NCBI GenBank assembly: GCA_017608775.1
Contig: JAFCFF010000030.1
Span: forward strand, 1 to 6,373
Source: Candidatus Iainarchaeum sp.
Lineage (GTDB): Archaea; Iainarchaeota; Iainarchaeia; Iainarchaeales; JAFCFF01
Direction of reading: 5' to 3'
Length of the DNA: 6,373 nt
A model generated the notes under the pieces. It worked only from the letters and a program-made list of their open reading frames with translations. It was not told the origin of the DNA and did no database searches. The translations under genes were made by a program, and so were the position numbers. This document shows, one piece after another, positions 1 through 4,561 of this stretch (positions are counted from its first letter, which is position 1; each line of letters starts with the position of its first letter).

Positions 1-1301
1 CAAAATATGACCCAGCAATAGTAGAAATAGATGAAAAAATTGATAACATTATAAGTGAAAGAAAAGAAGCATATGGAAAAAGAAAAAGACTGTTGATTGA
101 GGCAGGCATACTAGAAAAAATCGATGTTGGAGAAGGAAGATACTTGATAAAAACTAAAAACTTAACAGAAAAACAAAAACAAGAACTGATAGAGAAAAAC
201 CTAACTAGCGAACAAAAAACAATCTTGGAAAATGTAGAGGAAGAAATTCTCAATTTTGAAGAAGAAATCTCTCAATTGCATAAAAAAAGAGAACAAATAA
301 TGAAGGAAAAGGGGCTAGTGGAAGAGGTAGAAATTGAGAAAACAGTATTAAAAAGAACAAAAGAAGAACTGAAAGAAGCAAAGAATGATTTCAAGAAGGC
401 ACAAAGACAATTTGTTTTACAAAAGCAAAAATGCCAGTCATTGACAAATAAGGAAGAAATAAACATATGCAAAGAACGATCAAAGACTTTGGCACATGTT
501 GGAGTTGAGCATCTCTTAATTTTAACAGAAAGACTTATCTCAGAGTATGAGGCTCTTGGAATTAACGTAGATTCACAAAAAGAAGAATTTCTCTCTCTTA
601 AAAGCAGATATGAAAACATAACCAACTATGAACAAAAACAAGAAATTTTTGAAGAGATAAAAGAGCTATATAACAACTTGAGAACAAATTACAGAGTTGC
701 TCTTGGAAGAGACTTAGGCTTTAGCTTTGGAAAAACCATTGAAAAATTAGATCTGTTGCTACAAAGGCTAAAAACAGTTATTGACGAGAGAAACTTAGAG
801 AAAGAGCTTAAACCAAAGATAGCTTCTCTAGAGGAAAATTTAAAAACCATAAAGCAAGAGTTCAATGATTTGGATGTAAGGACAGCTCAGTTCAAAGAAC
901 AAGTAACTTCTCTTAAGGATAAAATAAAGGATTTTTCTAAATCTTTGAAGCTCCTTTACAAGAAGATCATTAAAATTTCAAAGGAACAAAGATTACAAAT
1001 CAGGAAAAAAATAAGGCCTAGATTTGAGGAAGGGAAAGAAGCAGCACAAAACCTAACTTGTGAGAAAGTAAAAAAAGGAGCAGACTTTATAAAGGCAAAA
1101 CTTCTTGTTGACCTAGAGGAAAAACAACTTAAGGGAAGAGAAAGAGCAGCATATATACGTGGATTTATGTCAAAAGTTCTAGAGATAAAAGAAGCTTGTG
1201 AGAAAGAAACTCTTAAAACTATCCTACCTTCAGAGATAGAAGAAGAAATTGAGGAAATTCTAGAAGAGGAAAAAACACAGCAAATAGAGGTGCTAGAATG
1301 A
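1..1301 (+). CDS. Long charged helical / coiled-coil protein, 5' end outside window
   Basis: Not recognised as a named family. The reading frame has no stop back to the left edge: reading from base 3 gives about 30 further residues beginning KYDPAIVEIDEKIDNI, so a TTG at 93 is not needed as a start and the gene is 5'-partial (about 432 visible residues). The protein is almost entirely Glu/Lys-rich helix with heptad-like stretches, notably visible residues 60-140 and 265-330, and no membrane segment. Four cysteines fall as two pairs: residues 144 and 156 (C-x11-C) and 353 and 399, which could form disulfides if the protein is exported. The C-x11-C segment followed by long helices resembles, from memory, uncharacterised exported helical proteins of DPANN archaea; this is unchecked. 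The stop TGA overlaps the ATG of the downstream lipoprotein, so the two are probably co-translated and may act together at the cell surface. The missing N-terminus would show whether there is a signal peptide. Confidence 0.85.
   Translation, partial: KYDPAIVEIDEKIDNIISERKEAYGKRKRLLIEAGILEKIDVGEGRYLIKTKNLTEKQKQELIEKNLTSEQKTILENVEEEILNFEEEISQLHKKREQIMKEKGLVEEVEIEKTVLKRTKEELKEAKNDFKKAQRQFVLQKQKCQSLTNKEEINICKERSKTLAHVGVEHLLILTERLISEYEALGINVDSQKEEFLSLKSRYENITNYEQKQEIFEEIKELYNNLRTNYRVALGRDLGFSFGKTIEKLDLLLQRLKTVIDERNLEKELKPKIASLEENLKTIKQEFNDLDVRTAQFKEQVTSLKDKIKDFSKSLKLLYKKIIKISKEQRLQIRKKIRPRFEEGKEAAQNLTCEKVKKGADFIKAKLLVDLEEKQLKGRERAAYIRGFMSKVLEIKEACEKETLKTILPSEIEEEIEEILEEEKTQQIEVLE
1287..1292 (+). 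promoter_or_regulatory. Shine-Dalgarno GAGGTG for the lipoprotein gene
   Basis: GAGGTG lies 5 nt before the ATG at 1298, inside the end of the upstream gene. It is perfectly complementary to the CACCUC of the conserved archaeal 16S rRNA 3' end. It fixes the start of the lipoprotein and fits translation of an internal operon gene. No other start codon visible in the window has such a site. Confidence 0.7.
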
Positions 1302-1516
1302 ATAAATTGCTTAGTGTCTTTCTACTTTCCCTAATTTTCCTTCTTTTACTCTCTGGCTGCATACGAGAGACAAAGTCTTTATCTGAACAGAAATCTGATA
1401 AGGAGCTTGAAAGTCTTGGACAAAAGCTAGAAGATATGAACAAAACCTTAGGAGAAATAGAAGACGAGATTTCAGATTTACCTGGAGCAGAGGACCTTAA
1501 TCTTGACTTAGATTAA
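1298..1516 (+). CDS. Small lipoprotein with short coiled coil
   Basis: A 72-residue predicted lipoprotein of unknown role. Residues 1-20 form a signal peptide: short basic start (MNK), a Leu/Phe/Ile-rich core at 4-18, then a lipobox-like LSGC with Cys21 as the expected lipidation and anchoring residue. The mature part (22-72) is charged, with a short amphipathic helix at about 34-60 that could form a coiled coil, and an acidic tail ending LNLDLD. It should sit on the outer face of the cytoplasmic membrane. The ATG overlaps the stop of the preceding helical-protein gene (ATGA) and has a good Shine-Dalgarno, so expression is likely coupled to that gene. An interaction between the two helical proteins is an inference from this coupling. 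The start is secure because the signal peptide begins exactly there. Confidence 0.8.
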   Translation: MNKLLSVFLLSLIFLLLLSGCIRETKSLSEQKSDKELESLGQKLEDMNKTLGEIEDEISDLPGAEDLNLDLD

Positions 1517-1520
1517 CCTC

Positions 1521-1542
1521 TTTATTCTCTTTTTCTTTTTTT
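1521..1542 (+). terminator. T-rich termination region after the lipoprotein gene
   Basis: Just after the stop codon the + strand is nearly all T with a few C and A, including runs of 5 and 7 T. Archaeal RNA polymerase terminates at such tracts without needing a hairpin. It overlaps the start of a candidate tRNA promoter, so part of the T run may serve both purposes. Confidence 0.35.
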
Positions 1543-1546
1543 AAAA
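1540..1546 (+). promoter_or_regulatory. Candidate TATA box for tRNA-Ser
   Basis: TTTAAAA, centred about 38 nt before the first base of tRNA-Ser. With the usual 25-27 nt TATA-to-start distance, transcription would begin about 10 nt before the tRNA. The site is inside a T-rich stretch, so chance matches are easy. Confidence 0.35.
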
Positions 1547-1580
1547 CTTTTCCTGATCTTATTCTTTTAGAGCTAGACTT

Positions 1581-1664
1581 GGAGAGGTGGCGGAACTGGT
1601 AGACGCGCAGGTCTGGAAAACCTGTGGCTGCAAGGCCGTGAGGGTTCGACTCCCTCCCTCTCCG
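1581..1664 (+). tRNA. tRNA-Ser(GGA)
   Basis: Class II tRNA with a complete cloverleaf. Acceptor GGAGAGG (1581-1587) pairs fully with CCTCTCC (1657-1663). D stem GCG/CGC at 1590-1592 and 1604-1606. Anticodon stem CAGGT/ACCTG (1608-1612, 1620-1624) encloses the loop CTGGAAA, giving anticodon GGA at 1615-1617, which reads UCC and UCU serine codons. The long variable arm (1625-1639) has a GGC/GCC stem. The T stem GAGGG/CCCTC (1640-1644, 1652-1656) encloses TTCGACT. Discriminator base is G at 1664, as expected for serine. The next bases are CCT, so CCA is not encoded. No intron is seen. The D arm (GCGGAACTGGTAGACGC) is closer to that usual in bacterial tRNA-Leu than tRNA-Ser, but the anticodon and discriminator favour Ser. 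Confidence 0.93.
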
Positions 1665-1687
1665 CCTTAAAACTGGTTTTACCCCTG

Positions 1688-1693
1688 TTTTTT
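1688..1693 (+). terminator. T6 tract after tRNA-Ser
   Basis: Six T on the + strand, 24 nt after the tRNA. A weak inverted repeat (TAAAAC, then GTTTTA two bases later) lies between them at 1668-1681. The T run is a plausible archaeal terminator for the tRNA, before the end of the convergent minus-strand gene. Confidence 0.4.
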
Positions 1694-1707
1694 ATCCCAG
1701 CCCAAAC

Positions 1708-2205
1708 CTACGGAGATTTCTTTTTCTTTGTTGTTGGAAAAAAGAATATCATAATTAGTATTATAATAAAAATAAAAAGAGCAACGCTAAAGCTTGAGAT
1801 TCCAAAACCAGCTGCTTCTGGGGCTGTTGGAACAACTCCTGTAAAGGGAGTTGCTCTTCTTGGTATGGTTAGGCTATATGCGAGAATCCAGACAATTCCT
1901 ATAATTACTAATAAAATAACTATGTTCCCCCATAGGCTTCCTTTTTTTTGTTCTTTTGGTTTTTCTTCTAATGCTTGTCTTGTCTCTCTTTCCATTAGCC
2001 CCCTTTCCAAATATCTTCCTACTTCTTCTGGTCTTTCCCTCTCCACAAGCATTTGTTTTTCTTCCAGAGATTTTCTTGATTCTCTTTCCAACAACATTTT
2101 TCTTAGTTCGGCTAATCCTTTCTCTATTTTTTTTATTCTTTTAGGAGAGATGGTTTTTCTTCTCTTTTTTCCAACTTTTTTTCTTGGAATCACTTCCTTA
2201 ACCAT
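1708..2205 (-). CDS. Two-span membrane protein with repeated charged cytoplasmic segment
   Basis: A 165-residue protein of no family I recognise. Residues 1-37 are strongly basic (KKVGKKRRK and later KRIKKIEK). Residues 38-88 are a Glu/Arg/Lys-rich helix with an internal repeat: LLERESRKSLEEKQ (38-51) is echoed by LMERETRQALEEKP (70-83), 9 of 14 positions identical at a 32-residue period. Two hydrophobic segments follow, about 93-112 and 137-156, separated by a Pro/Ala/Gly-rich loop, and the chain ends in TTKKKKSP. By the positive-inside rule both ends are cytoplasmic and the 113-136 loop is outside. The charged repeat could be a scaffold or a contact for another cytosolic partner, including nucleic acid through the basic start; this is speculation. 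A TATA-like box about 29 nt upstream and no Shine-Dalgarno suggest a leaderless mRNA starting at this ATG. It lies 42 bp downstream of the DUF2062 gene on the same strand. Confidence 0.82.
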   Translation of the reverse strand: MVKEVIPRKKVGKKRRKTISPKRIKKIEKGLAELRKMLLERESRKSLEEKQMLVERERPEEVGRYLERGLMERETRQALEEKPKEQKKGSLWGNIVILLVIIGIVWILAYSLTIPRRATPFTGVVPTAPEAAGFGISSFSVALFIFIIILIMIFFFPTTKKKKSP

Positions 2206-2229
2206 TTTAATAATTTAAGAATAAGGAAA

Positions 2230-2238
2230 TATTAAATA
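2230..2238 (-). promoter_or_regulatory. TATA box, leaderless promoter of the two-span membrane protein gene
   Basis: On the minus strand this reads TATTTAATA, centred about 29 nt before the ATG at 2205. Initiation 25-27 nt downstream would fall at or just before the start codon, giving a leaderless mRNA. It lies in the 42-bp gap after the DUF2062 gene, where I see no good minus-strand T tract, so read-through from that gene could also contribute. Confidence 0.55.
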
Positions 2239-2247
2239 CTTTGTTTT

Positions 2248-2886
2248 TTACACTATTTTTTTTCTGTAAAGGACCTTAAGCTTATATCTATATCCATAAA
2301 TAATAAGATAAACAACAGCAAAAATAATCGATGCGGTTATAATCCCAACTATCACTGTTCCAATACCCAACGGGGCAAATATGCTTCCAAACTCCAAAGA
2401 CCTTACACTTTCCCAAAAAAAATCAATGTCAATTGTCATATTTAGTATCTTTGCTCCTATTGTGTACATCACAGGATAGAGAAGAATCTCGCTCAAGGTA
2501 TTCCCCGTGATTATTAAGCCAAAAAGAAACGCAAACAGGTTGAATCTAAACAACCATATCAAAATTATCATTGCAACTATCTTGAAAACAAGTGTTGGAA
2601 AACATCCGATAAACGCACCCATGCCTGCACTCAGGGCTATAAACCATATCGGTACTTTCTGGTGTGCAATTGCCTTTGTGTTTCTTTTAAACCAGTTGTA
2701 GATCGCACTTGGCAGGGTTATTTTTATAAAGTCCTTTACAACATTGTAAAGTCTTAGCTTTTCTTCTTTTTCCTGGTCAAACTCTAGTTTTCCTGTTTTT
2801 TTTTGCTTTTTTTCTGGCATATCTATTCCAAAGTCGATAATCTTTTTAAACCAAAAAACAAGGGAAAGCATTATATTTTTTAACAT
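2248..2886 (-). CDS. DUF2062-type integral membrane protein
   Basis: A 212-residue membrane protein. Residues 1-60 include a basic, Lys/Glu-rich cytoplasmic part. The core at about 78-150 matches the style of the DUF2062 family: VPIWFIALSAGMGAFIGCFP (78-97, a Gly-rich hydrophobic segment ending in the conserved Pro), a second span at 100-124, then an Asn-containing segment (GNTLSEILLYPVMYTIGAKI) as in the family's N-P/lyy-lG region. A final span lies at about 173-198 followed by a basic tail (YRYKLKVLYRKKIV). The family is widespread and its biochemical role is not established; in some bacteria it adjoins glycosyltransferase or cell-envelope genes. Start is uncertain: ATG at 2886 or ATG at 2871 (Met6), since the divergent gene starts only 19 bp away and the candidate TATA boxes support either. 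The gene's start region carries the promoter of its divergent neighbour. Confidence 0.85.
   Translation of the reverse strand: MLKNIMLSLVFWFKKIIDFGIDMPEKKQKKTGKLEFDQEKEEKLRLYNVVKDFIKITLPSAIYNWFKRNTKAIAHQKVPIWFIALSAGMGAFIGCFPTLVFKIVAMIILIWLFRFNLFAFLFGLIITGNTLSEILLYPVMYTIGAKILNMTIDIDFFWESVRSLEFGSIFAPLGIGTVIVGIITASIIFAVVYLIIYGYRYKLKVLYRKKIV
2871..2879 (+). promoter_or_regulatory. TATA box for the endonuclease IV-like gene, inside the divergent gene's start
   Basis: TTATATTTT, centred about 31 nt before the ATG at 2906, so initiation near 2902 would leave a leader of about 4 nt. It sits within the first codons of the divergent DUF2062 gene. No Shine-Dalgarno precedes the ATG. Confidence 0.5.
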
Positions 2887-2898
2887 CTTTTCATTTTC

Positions 2899-2923
2899 TT
2901 TAAATATGCCTAAGGATATTTAC
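2899..2923 (-). promoter_or_regulatory. Candidate TATA boxes for the DUF2062 gene
   Basis: Two minus-strand candidates. ATATTTAAA at 2899-2907 would place initiation near 2876, just before the alternative start Met6 (2871). GTAAATATC at 2915-2923 would place it near 2892, just before the longer start (2886). The first overlaps the start codon of the + strand gene and the second lies within its coding sequence. Which is used decides the start of the DUF2062 protein. Confidence 0.4.
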
Positions 2924-3739
2924 TTTGGAACCGCAGGAATCCCAGCAGCCTTAAAGGGAGTACCAACATTTGAGGCCCTGCAAAAGATGCCTTCCCTGGG
3001 TTTGGATGCCCTAGAGCTCGAGTTTGTAAGACAGGTTAACATTGACAAGGAAACTGCAAAAAAAATTGCTGAGTTTTCTAGGAAAAACGACTTTAGGATA
3101 ACTGCTCATGCCTCTTATTACATAAACCTAAACTCAAAAGATAAGCAAAAACTTAATGCTTCTATAAAAAGACTTCTAAATTGTGCAGAAATCGCAGACC
3201 TATCAAACGCAAAAAGCATTGCTGTTCATGCTGCTTATTACATGGAAGAGCCTCCGGAAACGGTTTTTGAAAATGTGAAAAAAACACTTAGGGTTTTTGG
3301 GGAAAAATACAAGAACAAAAAACTCAAAATAAAAATTGGTTTGGAAACAACCGGAAAGAAATCTCAGTTTGGAACACTAAACGAAATTCTGAGGATGATG
3401 AAAAACTTTAAGTTTGTTTCAGTTGTTGTTGACTTTGCTCATATTCACGCAAGATGTAACGGATGCTTAAAGAGGAAAGAAGATTTCTCAAAAATTTTAA
3501 AACAAATCAAAGAGCATGATAGGAATTTACTAAGGGACTTACACATGCATGTCTCAGGCATAACCTATGGCGATAAGGGGGAAAAACACCACAACCCGCT
3601 TTTGGAATCTGACTTTAACTACAAGGCACTGATGCAAGCCTTAAAGGAATTTGGGGTAAGGGGTACCTTGATTTCCGAATCACCTATTTTAGAGGAAGAT
3701 GCCCTAAGAATGAAGAGATATTATTATAGCCTAAAATAA
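2906..3739 (+). CDS. Endonuclease IV-like (AP endonuclease family 2) TIM-barrel protein
   Basis: A 277-residue protein of the xylose isomerase-like TIM-barrel / AP endonuclease family 2 fold, close in length to E. coli endonuclease IV (about 285). The metal-ligand pattern of that enzyme can be followed: His68 (ITAHASYY), His108 (IAVHAAYY), Glu147 (GLETTG), Asp176 and His179 (VVVDFAHIHA), His213 or His215 (LHMHVSG), Glu226-x-His228 (GEKHH) in place of the usual Asp-x-His, and Glu258 (ISESP). Endonuclease IV uses a three-zinc site to cut DNA 5' of abasic sites in base-excision repair; such a role in the cytoplasm is likely but not proven, because sugar isomerases and other enzymes share the fold. 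The Asp-to-Glu difference and Cys184/Cys187 (CNGC) after the Asp/His pair are notable. ATG at 2906 fits a near-leaderless start. It is transcribed divergently from the DUF2062 gene; no functional link is evident. Confidence 0.88.
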   Translation: MPKDIYFGTAGIPAALKGVPTFEALQKMPSLGLDALELEFVRQVNIDKETAKKIAEFSRKNDFRITAHASYYINLNSKDKQKLNASIKRLLNCAEIADLSNAKSIAVHAAYYMEEPPETVFENVKKTLRVFGEKYKNKKLKIKIGLETTGKKSQFGTLNEILRMMKNFKFVSVVVDFAHIHARCNGCLKRKEDFSKILKQIKEHDRNLLRDLHMHVSGITYGDKGEKHHNPLLESDFNYKALMQALKEFGVRGTLISESPILEEDALRMKRYYYSLK

Positions 3740-3740
3740 G

Positions 3741-3757
3741 CTTTTCTAAAATATTTT
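3741..3757. terminator. Shared A/T-rich termination region between convergent genes
   Basis: The 26-bp gap between two convergent genes contains the palindrome AAAATATTTT (3748-3757) and T-rich tracts readable on both strands (CTTTTC on +, with A runs giving T on -). It could stop transcription in both directions. Support is only compositional. Confidence 0.3.
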
Positions 3758-3765
3758 CTGAAACC

Positions 3766-4188
3766 CTATTTTCTTTTAAGCAGAACATCATATGCCAAAA
3801 CAACTAGGCCAAACACAAGCATAACTCCTCCCAACATGCTTATGGAAACAAAAAGCCTTGCAAATGGGATAAGGAACAGTCCCAGGGTAAAAACAAAACT
3901 TCCCCACAAAAGCATGTTTCCGGCAAACACTTTTTGTTTCTCGCTTGCCCTAAACTTTTCGTATGAAAAATAAAACAAAATATTTAGAAAACCAAGAAGA
4001 TTTGCATGCAGGTGAGTTGCCTTCCAGAAACTCTTTAGCTGAGTTCCTGCCCAGCCAACATCACCAAGATAATACAACTTGTAGTAAAGATAAAGTGCTA
4101 GAATATTTGCAACAAGAATCCAGAACCAACCAAAAACAAAGTTATTCCATGGAATGGCTTGTTTTTTCCTTTTTCTTCTTTTAGCCAT
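3766..4188 (-). CDS. Four-span membrane protein with H-x-H motif
   Basis: A 140-residue integral membrane protein. A basic start (MAKRRKRKKQ) is followed by four hydrophobic segments at about 17-38, 59-77, 88-109 and 112-135, and a short basic tail (LKRK), so both ends should be cytoplasmic. The second span opens with THLHANLLGF, His59 and His61. A His-x-His at the head of a span followed by N-L-L-G resembles the haem-ligand helix of subunit I of cbb3-type haem-copper oxidases and of small related membrane proteins (pattern HAHLNLLGW); this resemblance is from memory. No other clear haem or copper ligands and no CxxCH are present, so oxidase function is not supported. A metal- or haem-binding membrane protein is possible. 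There is no Shine-Dalgarno; the upstream TATA-like site and the basic start support this ATG. Confidence 0.82.
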   Translation of the reverse strand: MAKRRKRKKQAIPWNNFVFGWFWILVANILALYLYYKLYYLGDVGWAGTQLKSFWKATHLHANLLGFLNILFYFSYEKFRASEKQKVFAGNMLLWGSFVFTLGLFLIPFARLFVSISMLGGVMLVFGLVVLAYDVLLKRK

Positions 4189-4210
4189 CTATAAAAAGAG
4201 ATTAATTATT

Positions 4211-4218
4211 CTTAAAAA
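4211..4218 (+). promoter_or_regulatory. TATA-like box for the acylphosphatase gene
   Basis: CTTAAAAA, centred about 27 nt before the ATG at 4242, fits a leaderless transcript. Read on the minus strand the same stretch (TTTTTAAG) also lies about 27 nt before the divergent start at 4188, so it could serve either gene. Confidence 0.45.
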
Positions 4219-4220
4219 CC

Positions 4221-4230
4221 TATTTTAAAA
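4221..4230 (-). promoter_or_regulatory. TATA-like box for the four-span membrane protein gene
   Basis: TTTTAAAATA on the minus strand, about 37 nt before the ATG at 4188; initiation near 4198 would leave a leader of about 10 nt. The competing choice is the TTTTTAAG at 4211-4218, which would give a leaderless mRNA. Confidence 0.4.
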
Positions 4231-4241
4231 CTTCTTAATTT

Positions 4242-4523
4242 ATGCCATACCTCCATGCGTTTGTTTCTGGCTATGTTCAGGGAGTAAACTTTCGCTATTA
4301 CACAAAAAAATTTGCTAAGAAACTCGGCTTAAAGGGCTTTGTGAGAAACCTAGACAACAACAGGGTTGAGGTTTTTTCCGTAGGAGAAAAAAGAAAACTT
4401 GATGAGTTGCTAAAATTCTTAAGAAAAGGGCCGTTCTTGGCAAGGGTTCATAAAATTGACTATAAATTCCCTGACAAAAACCCGTTTTCAAGAAGGTTTA
4501 CGGATTTTGAAATAGTTTACTAA
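4242..4523 (+). CDS. acyP: Acylphosphatase
   Basis: A 93-residue acylphosphatase, the normal length for this small cytoplasmic alpha/beta enzyme, which hydrolyses acyl phosphates such as acetyl phosphate, carbamoyl phosphate and 1,3-bisphosphoglycerate. The signature is intact: VSGYVQGVNFRYYTKK at 8-23 with catalytic Arg18 and the phosphate-binding loop before it, then GLKGFVRNLDNNRVEVFSVG at 29-48 with catalytic Asn36. The family's later GP-x-A-x-V segment is present at 68-74 (GPFLARV), and the chain ends with the usual F-x-x-F-x-I pattern (FTDFEIVY, 86-93). ATG at 4242 fits a leaderless start and the domain begins at residue 4. It is divergent from the four-span membrane protein gene and followed 38 nt later by a large exported protein; neither suggests a shared pathway. 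Confidence 0.96.
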   Translation: MPYLHAFVSGYVQGVNFRYYTKKFAKKLGLKGFVRNLDNNRVEVFSVGEKRKLDELLKFLRKGPFLARVHKIDYKFPDKNPFSRRFTDFEIVY

Positions 4524-4525
4524 TA

Positions 4526-4533
4526 TTTTTAAG
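4526..4533 (+). promoter_or_regulatory. TATA-like box for the large surface protein gene
   Basis: TTTTTAAG, just after the acylphosphatase stop and about 32 nt before the ATG at 4562, giving initiation near 4557 and a leader of about 5 nt. It supports the ATG at 4562 over the in-frame TTG at 4541, which would lie upstream of the transcription start. The T run may also help end the acylphosphatase transcript. Confidence 0.5.
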
Positions 4534-4561
4534 CTATTCTTTGCTTTTATTTTTGATTTTT

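Noticed and set aside
93..95. TTG as start of the left-edge gene
   Set aside because: The frame stays open to the window edge with the same charged helical composition, and there is no promoter or Shine-Dalgarno near 93. The gene most likely begins outside the window.
272..625. Minus-strand frame opposite the helical protein gene
   Set aside because: Its Ser/Phe-rich composition is what the complement of Glu/Lys codons gives; no start signal is seen.
1865..2218. Plus-strand frames opposite the two-span membrane protein
   Set aside because: They are Phe/Leu/Ser-rich complements of a Lys/Glu-rich coding strand, without promoter or start signal; the minus-strand gene has both a promoter and coherent topology.
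4541..4543. TTG as start of the large surface protein
   Set aside because: The ATG at 4562 has a TATA-like box at the right distance and gives a well-formed signal peptide; the TTG would lie upstream of the expected transcription start.
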